Assembly (NCBI GenBank): GCA_008933995.1
Contig: WARS01000010.1
Location: 12,802,996 to 12,866,995 of the forward strand
Length of the DNA stretch: 64,000 bases
Direction: 5' to 3'
Source: Datnioides undecimradiatus
Lineage: Eukaryota > Chordata > Actinopteri > Lobotiformes > Datnioididae
In this document: positions 57,401-64,000 of the stretch, in pieces
Position numbering within the stretch: position 1 is the stretch's first letter
How the letters are laid out: every line of letters begins with the position of its first letter
Position numbers and translations under genes: made by a program
The notes under the pieces: model-generated
The model's database searches: none
What the model was told of the DNA's origin: nothing
The model's input: the letters and a program-made list of their open reading frames with translations, nothing else

Positions 57401-60400
57401 AGCCTATTAGAGCCATACCAGTAATTAGACTTCAGCAGTCTCCAACGCTTAAACGTTGGCTCTCATTTGAACATTTGTTCTCTTCTTATTCAAGTGAACA
57501 GATGCAAAACCACTGAAACCCACTGACACACAGCTACACTACAAACATGTGTGCTGATAAGGTCACATATGCATGTCTTATTGTCTCGTTTGTGTGTTGC
57601 CCACTAAACTCCTCAGCTGCCCGAAAGTTAATCAAAGAGTTTCTGATCGGGCCCAGCTGATAGTCAGACCTTTGTAACGAGTGCTTCCTGCTGGATGCTT
57701 AGAGTTAAAAGCAGAACTTTAGATTAATAGAGATGGTGAACTTACAAGCCATTAGCACCACCTGTCTGTCTGCACACCATCCCCACATCGCTGCTAACAA
57801 TGACTCTCTCACTCACAACGTTACAACTCAGCACCACTTCACAAGCTTTAACTGGTTCTCTTTCTCAAGTGAGCATAGCCTCTGAGCCTGGTCCTGGTGC
57901 TGTTTCCTCTGAGAACACTGGGCAAGTTGGAGAAAGTGTCCTAAATAAGAAAACTGTACATTGCACAGAGAGAATAGGATCCCCTAACAGGTTAATCCCT
58001 CCATGTGCAGCATTTGAATTCAGGGTCTTTCTGATCTGACAAGAACAAAACTGTGAGAGTAACTCTGTTTAGTTTGGTGTGTCGTGGAGCTCAGTCATAT
58101 CAGCTTTATAGTGCAAAGAGAAAAACAGAACTTTTATCAGACGCGCAAACACAAAGACCCTGGCTCACTGGGCAGACTGGAGGGCTTTCTGCTCTGGCTC
58201 ATCTAAACTGCAGCATTATTCTTCCTGTCATGTTCCTGCCTTATTGGCCCCTGCTTCATCACAAATCATGTTTATGCCTCATGTAAAGACAGTGTTACTC
58301 CTTGGCCTGCCTCGTAAATGAAGCTGACGCCCGCTGACGGAAACCTTTGTTCCCCAGCCAAAGGACGCGGGAGGGGGGTGTTAACAGTGACGTGCGTTTG
58401 CACAAATGGCCGTCCTGTAAAGAACAAGAGCATGAAAGGAATTTTTTTTTTTTCTACCGCACGTCTTTCTACTTCAACGTCTTTCTGCGCCGCTGTCCCT
58501 GCCTGTGTCTCCCTGTCCCTTAGGCAGGGGAGACAGACAAGCTTGTTTGTGATGATTAATCCCACAACATTTCACCACAAACCCAATGGGAGTTTCATAG
58601 GATTCATATGTTTTCCTGTTTTTCAACACTGTTTTGATCCAAGGAATGTAATGTTTGCTCTGCGTGACGTTAGAGAAACTTCTCACAGCTTCCTCAGCGA
58701 CTTTTCACGTCTTTTCATCATCTCAGTTGATGCCTGTAACCCTTGGCCCTAGTGTGTATTTCAAATATGTATATGCCCCTATGCCCCGTCATTAACCCCA
58801 GGTTTGCACATTTGATATTTGAATTACATCAAGACCTCACATGGCAAAGGACTAATGTGACGCTTATTCTGTTAAGCAGTAAACAAGAGTCTACGTCCAT
58901 AACAGAAAGCTGAAGGACTCTGCCCACTGCACTCTGACAGAGTGGTTTGCTGCTGACGGAAAGACGCCTCAGTCCACTTTGACCTGGACTCTGGTTTGGG
59001 GCGTTTGTGGTCTGAACAGAAACAGACCATGCAACAGATTGGGTGCTTCTAGCATGACTTCAAAAACACAAGCATTGCTAAATCCATCTGCTGATCTGTG
59101 CAGGAAGTGATCTTCGATATGTAGAAGCCGTTGATATATCCATGTGAACATACTACACGAGTTGATCTTCCTTGCCCTGTCTCCACTTGTTCATTCCTTC
59201 TCGTTCATATTGCGCGGTAAATTCGCAGTTTAACGATGCTCCTGTTGAGCTTCTGTCTTCTTTGTGAGGTCTTTGTGACACCAGAGGACATGAACAGATA
59301 GATTTATCTGCAGCTTTACCTGTTGTCAGCCCACAGAATGAGATTTTCCCAAGTGAAGAACGACAATGCTGTCCGATCAATGACTTCTTTGTTAGCGGAT
59401 GTGACTGTTCAGTCCTCGTGGTTCATAACAAGTCAGTACGAATGTTCCACAACAAGCAACTTCTTCAGATAAAAGAAACTTTCTGACATTTGACTTGTGC
59501 AGCATGAAATGTAAAATGCATAATGCTCCATGTCACGATAGAAAACACTCGAGTTCTTAAGTGTTATGTTTCTAAGTTTGGTGTGTGGGTGTGACATCAA
59601 CCTTTTCATCTCTTTTGTCTTCTAGAATGAACTGTGGATGTGCATCAACTCTACGCTTCCAGGTAAGAGAGGAGCACCAATATTAAACTCTGAATGTGGA
59701 GCACTTTCATTTAAACTCTGAGACAGGAAGGTTTTTCCACAGCATTCCTGACATTGTTGATTAAATCTCTGTCTCTAAACAGAACACGAATACAGTAAAT
59801 CTAAATGAGACACCTTGAAACATTCAGTCCGAGCTGTGTAACTTCTCCGTGTATCTGGTTGCATGAGAAGGGATGGTAGCAAAGTGAAGCCATTAAAGCT
59901 TTGAGGAGAGCAGGCTCTGACCAGAACAGACAGCGGCCCGGGGATCAAAGGCCTAAATCCTGCCGCCCGTGCTTGGAACAAATCTACCTGTCAGAAGCCT
60001 AATAGCCTCCAGATTGGGAGGCATTGTTATTCTTACCTTTTTGTGCGTACTAAACACCGGCGTCTAGACAACCTCAGGAGTCTGTACAGATTTAACCTGT
60101 CAAGGAACAAGCCTCCCTCAGATCCTCTCAGGCCCTGAGATATCATCGCTCCTGTGATGTCCACTGCGTTCCAGCAGCTTTTAGGGATTTACTCTGTTGG
60201 TGTAACCACTTCTCCTCACCATACCAACTATAATTAATGATTTCCCTCACTTCTCACAATGCCCTTCTTCAGTTCTTGCAAAGTGCAGTGAGACTGAAGT
60301 CACCAAAAAGGTATTTTTTTGGAAACATTGAACAGTAACTCACTGGCCATACTTTAATGTACCACAAATGTTTGCACACTTCCGATTATGAAAAGTAAAT

Positions 60401-63400
60401 ATGAAATCAGAGATGCTGCAATTGATCGAACACAAATAAAAACGGAGTCATATTCAATTTAAAGATCGAGGAATTCAAATGTTTTACAGTTGCTGATCTG
60501 AAAACATATGAGCTTTCAGTGCAGCTTGTATCATTGTACGGTGCATACTAACCTCGAACATGTTGCAAACCATTTCAAAGTACAGGACAGGATGGAAACT
60601 GTTGGTATCTGTAATAGCGTGAGACCAGCTGGCAGTGCACTGGCTGATTACCCTGTTATATGTTTGCTCATCAGTGATTGGATGCAAAGAACATGATCAG
60701 GGGATGTTCTTCTAATATGTCATAAATGTCTGATCGTCTCGTTCTCATAAACCTCAGTAGTAGATTAAAAGCTTTCATAAAATAAAAGCATCCAATGAGA
60801 AAGGTTCAGGATACGCACACATGTCATGTGCACAGGCAGCAGACTGACTGATGCATAGGTGAAGGCAAAGAGAGATGCTTCAAGACCATCGACCCAACTG
60901 CTTAATGACACTGAAGCCTTGTTCTGTAGTTTCTCATTGATTGCCATCGAACTTCAGCAGCAATTTAAAAAAAAACACCACTTGTTAGCATAAAGCCTTC
61001 ATCGCACTCATCACACAACACAGCAGAAGGAACTTTTGAGACAACCAGTCATATACATACATATGAATATATCAGCCTTTGACGCTCCCACACATAGATG
61101 AATGGATATATGATCACGTGACTTCAGACAATTCGTACACTGGCAGAGAGGGAAGGGGTGTCTTCAGTGATGTACATGCTGGACACCATAGTGTGTCCAT
61201 AAATAGCAGAAGTACATGAACGGAGAGGTGTACAGAAGGTCATTGAACTCACTTTAGTGTAGCACAGATGAAACACTTTACAAAGTGCCATACAGTAAAT
61301 ACTGATTGATAGTGTGACTCTGATGTAAAAGTTGAGATGAAATGAAACACAGAGAGAAACAGCAATAATATGAAAGATAAAAACACATAAACAAAAGATT
61401 TGGAACAATTTAAGAGCTCATAAAACACCACTATAAAATGCCATTAGCATGATTTAGCTAACGGATTACAGCTGTCTCACTGCTTAACTCTGGCCCGCTC
61501 TGGCATCCCGGTTGAACCGTCCAGATCCAGCAGTAGCGCAGGAATTGATGATGCTGTCACTGGAGGATTTGGTCCGTCTCGCACTTTACTTTGAAATTCT
61601 CCTTTGTTTTGTTCAAGATCGGTTCAGAGTGTTCTGGAAGAAATAAAATACAGGCTGCCAAACAATTTAACACATATCTGTTGATGATACGTGGTCTTTA
61701 GAGGGGTTTACAGCCTGTTTGTCTCTAGAGCACCCATCCAACATTGTGGAAAAATGCACACTTTTATCTAATCTTTTATCTCTGTGCTGATCATAGAGAG
61801 AGGGTCCCTGTTCACACACTGCGGGCTCGGAGGAAACACTTAGCCCAGCTCGATCAAAAGGAAGGAATCCAAAAACTTTCATCACATCGTTTTTTATATT
61901 TTTATTATGGTGCCCCCTGTTCTCTCTCATCTTCATTTGATCTGTTGGATTGGATTCTGTGAGATGTTGCCTCTGGAACTGTTCGACATTCTGGCAGGAG
62001 CACAAAGGAAACACGAGTTTAAAGTCCCATCAATAAAGTATAATCAAATCATTTTTAATATTAAAATGAAAAACATTGAACTTTATGAGTAATGACTGGT
62101 ACGACTCAGCCACGCTAAGCACCAGTACTGTCGCTATGACAGTGTCTGAGTTAATTAGTCATCCAGCCAATCACCGACTGTGTGCAAGATTAATTGTAAA
62201 GTAGTTTGTAATTGTAAGTGATCATAAAGTTAATGTTAGCTTACCCTAGTTACTCACAGAAAACATCTATTAAACATCTTTTAATGTTATTTTGAAAAGT
62301 ACAAAGTTTGATCATAAGGCCTCTGTTGCTATAAAGAGCAGATTTAGGTTGGCTGCCATTCCCTCAGAGTAGTCACCTGGTGCAGTCATACGCAGCTATA
62401 GGCATTCCTTCAACGCTTAGATCGCTCCCTGGAAGACATATTATGCAGCCTTGTGAAGCCAAGTCTGCGATATGCACTGGATGATCTCTGGAAATGTGTG
62501 GAACTGGAGCGCTGAAGCACCCTCAAGCACAGTCACTGTAACTGTAACTGTGATGACTTCAACTCTCAACAGTTATAGCTGAAACAACAGTGCAGAAAGT
62601 GTGTCTGCATCCTCAAACGGTCATGCTTGCTTTGTCTCCAGGCGTATCCAGGAAGTCTGACGGCTGGGTGGGGCTGGGCTGCTGTGAGCTGGCCATCTCA
62701 GCAGAGTGTCGCAGGGAGTGCAGACAGGTGAGATATTAATATCATATAGAGCGTGTTGAGCTCTCTTTTGGAGTGTTAATGCTCTTATATGAGTTCAGGA
62801 TGTTAAACATGTAATTCTTTGGTTTCTTTTCCTTTTCAGGCATCATCTAAAAATGACATAACGAAAGTATGCAAAAAGGTCACAGAGGTAAGTCCGAGAG
62901 TTCCAGAGAGGTAAATGTGATTCAGTCACTGCAGACTGACCGGCTGTGTCTCCTGAATGAAGCCCAAGAGAGGCCAAAGCTCACTTATCGCATGATCAAT
63001 GAAAATGAGGTAGAAATAAAAGGGATTTACTACTATTAACTGTACTCCCTCTCCTACAGATGAGACTACTCATAACTGATTGTCTTAGTGTCTCATTGAC
63101 ATAATTAATGTTCTGAAAACAACAAACTTGTGTGTTACAAACAAAATGTAATCAATTGGTAAACCAATTCAAAGCAGTAAAGCAGGCCTCTACAGAGTCA
63201 ACTCTTCATTAAAATGAGAATAAGATCATCTAAACAGCGCTCTGAGGGGTCACAAGATGGGTGAAGGAAACCGAAATGCTCAAGTAAACATATGTTGTTG
63301 CGTTGAAATTGATTTTTTTGTATGATTTAGTTTAGTTTAGGTGGAGACTTCCAGGCCTGTAAAACAGTCTGTGGAGGAACAGTCGCTTTTGTTGAATTGG

Positions 63401-63743
63401 CATAGTTTCAAAAATCATTGGTCAGACCAGTCCCAACCTGCCAGCCCCACTGACACTGCCCCCACTGGCAGAGCAGTGACCACAGCACAAGACCCCTGTC
63501 TCCTCCTGGCTGCAGGTACAGACAGCGTCTTAGCAAAAGACATGGGAGAAGCCTGGACACAGTAGTCTTATTTATTCCTTGGATTTCACCGCTGTTGCTA
63601 GCGTAAAAGGTTGAAAACCACTGGAGTAGAGCATTCGTTTGCTTCTTGTTTAATACTGTGTTAAAATAGTGAGATCGGCATCACCCCAGCTTTTCTCTTC
63701 TCCTTCCAGAACTCCCTCTACAGCTGCATCACCAAAAATGAAA
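36437..63743 (+). CDS. reck: RECK, N-terminal part (7 coding exons; continues past window)
   Basis: RECK is a secreted, GPI-anchored cysteine-rich glycoprotein that restrains matrix metalloproteases and, with Gpr124, acts as a Wnt7 co-receptor in brain vessel growth. Exons: 36437-36509, 51160-51218, 55682-55756, 59626-59662, 62642-62727, 62840-62887, 63710-63743 (412 nt, 137 codons plus one base). All junctions are GT-AG and in phase. The protein starts with a signal peptide, MRVCFQITSFFLVVNFCC. The first cysteine-rich repeat follows: SCCHHAAESSPCKEACDQ, then SESRLKHLLQRLPGYCPESM and NELWMCINSTLP. Next come SRKSDGWVGLGCCELAISAE, ASSKNDITKVCKK and NSLYSCITKNE. These match zebrafish Reck closely. 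The last exon breaks after A of the expected Met codon. The remaining repeats, Kazal modules and GPI signal lie to the right. Confidence 0.95.
43377..43396. repeat. (CA)n microsatellite
   Basis: About ten CA units followed by CAG triplets. Confidence 0.9.
48525..48569. repeat. (TG)n-(GA)n compound microsatellite
   Basis: About 13 TG units, an AGTG interruption, then GA units. Confidence 0.95.
51160..51218 (+). CDS. reck: reck coding exon 2
   Basis: Residues 25-44, DPSCCHHAAESSPCKEACDQ, with the CC pair and CxxxC spacing of the first repeat. Acceptor CTGTCTGCAG; donor GTATAA is weak and runs into a CA microsatellite. Confidence 0.92.
51225..51249. repeat. (AC)n microsatellite at reck exon 2 donor
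   Basis: Twelve AC units starting seven bases after the end of exon 2. Confidence 0.97.
51429..51483. repeat. (CT)n microsatellite
   Basis: About 27 uninterrupted TC units; a long polypyrimidine tract in the sense of reck. Confidence 0.97.
54664..54688. repeat. (GT)n microsatellite
   Basis: About 12 GT units in reck intron 2. Confidence 0.94.
55682..55756 (+). CDS. reck: reck coding exon 3
   Basis: Residues 45-69, LATIKSESRLKHLLQRLPGY and CPESM; 25 codons, phase 0 on both sides. Confidence 0.96.
55757..59625. other. reck: reck intron 3
   Basis: 3.87 kb without recognisable genes; a short CT/CA run at 57293-57316 and a T-run near 58442. Confidence 0.6.
59626..59662 (+). CDS. reck: reck coding exon 4 (37 nt microexon-sized)
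   Basis: Residues 70-81, NELWMCINSTLP, the WxC element ending the first repeat; acceptor TGTCTTCTAG, donor GTAAGA. Confidence 0.95.
59663..62641. other. reck: reck intron 4
   Basis: 2.98 kb, AT-rich in places; no repeat family or gene recognised. Confidence 0.6.
62642..62727 (+). CDS. reck: reck coding exon 5
   Basis: Residues 82-110, VSRKSDGWVGLGCCELAISA then ECRRECRQ, start of the second cysteine repeat. Confidence 0.97.
62840..62887 (+). CDS. reck: reck coding exon 6
   Basis: Residues 111-126, ASSKNDITKVCKKVTE; 16 codons, phase 0 on both sides. Confidence 0.96.
62888..63709. other. reck: reck intron 6
   Basis: 0.82 kb; nothing recognised apart from a 74-codon open frame without exon-like features. 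Confidence 0.6.
63710..63743 (+). CDS. reck: reck coding exon 7
   Basis: Residues 127-137, NSLYSCITKNE, plus one base; donor GTAAGT. The next expected residues (MGSVCC in the family) are outside the window. Confidence 0.95.
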
Positions 63744-63957
63744 GTAAGTTTTAGTCACACAGACGTACACAGGACGAGTAGCGAAGACGATTACAAACAC
63801 TGATTTCATCTCTCCATCCAGCCAATAAATAAATAAACCCCTTGAATGCACCGCTGTCTTCTCAGGCCAATAGATGGACATGTTTGCATTCTTTCTCTGT
63901 TTCCCTTTCTTTCTGTTTCATTCTTCCACTGCATCACACATGCCATAAAGACACATG

Positions 63958-63980
63958 CACACACACACACACACACACAC
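63958..63980. repeat. (AC)n microsatellite
   Basis: About 11 AC units in the partial reck intron 7 at the window edge. Confidence 0.92.
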
Positions 63981-64000
63981 AGCAGAGCCATGTTGTTCGC

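Noticed and set aside
1-64000. CRISPR arrays, operons, tRNA or rRNA genes, phage-like modules
   Set aside because: None was seen; periodic repeats are all microsatellites, and the DNA is vertebrate nuclear.

Overview
The window is nuclear DNA from a ray-finned fish, probably a percomorph teleost. Evidence: vertebrate split genes with GT-AG introns, encoded proteins closer to zebrafish than to mammals where I can compare from memory, dense CA/TG microsatellites, Tc1-type transposon debris and repeat families common in teleost introns. No prokaryotic operon, CRISPR array, rRNA or tRNA gene was seen. Identifications rest on reading exons and joining them by splice phase, with family sequences recalled rather than searched.

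Three protein-coding genes are supported. (1) ift74 (+ strand) is complete in its coding part: 19 coding exons from 524 to 11069, 604 codons, all phases compatible, with an AATAAA polyadenylation signal at 11436. It encodes the coiled-coil IFT-B subunit that pairs with IFT81 in cilia. (2) lrrc19 (- strand) lies entirely inside ift74 intron 7: 6 coding exons from 5366 down to 3262, 370 codons. It encodes a signal peptide, leucine-rich repeats, an LRR C-terminal cap, one membrane span and an acidic cytoplasmic tail. The same nested arrangement is known in mammals. (3) reck (+ strand) begins at 36437 and runs off the right edge. Seven coding exons (137 codons plus one base) cover the signal peptide and the first cysteine-rich repeats of this GPI-anchored metalloprotease inhibitor and Wnt7 co-receptor.

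Layout: 1-523 is upstream of ift74. 524-11450 is ift74 with lrrc19 and a Tc1 relic inside. 11.45-13.4 kb holds a diverged tandem duplication with exon-like signals on both strands. 13.4-14.8 kb is CpG-rich with exon-like and TATA-like signals but no recognised gene. 14.8-36.3 kb is about 21 kb of apparently non-coding DNA with microsatellites and dispersed repeats. 36.3-64 kb is the reck promoter region, exons 1-7 and large introns (intron 1 about 14.6 kb).

The three genes share no pathway: ift74 is ciliary, lrrc19 is a membrane receptor-like protein, and reck acts in matrix remodelling and brain vascular Wnt signalling. I found no clearly new biological system. The best leads are the duplicated, possibly transcribed unit at 11.5-13.6 kb, a CA microsatellite abutting a weak 5' splice site of reck exon 2, a tandem splice acceptor in ift74, an overlapping upstream ORF in reck, and an unidentified protein-like segment near 6.0-6.15 kb.
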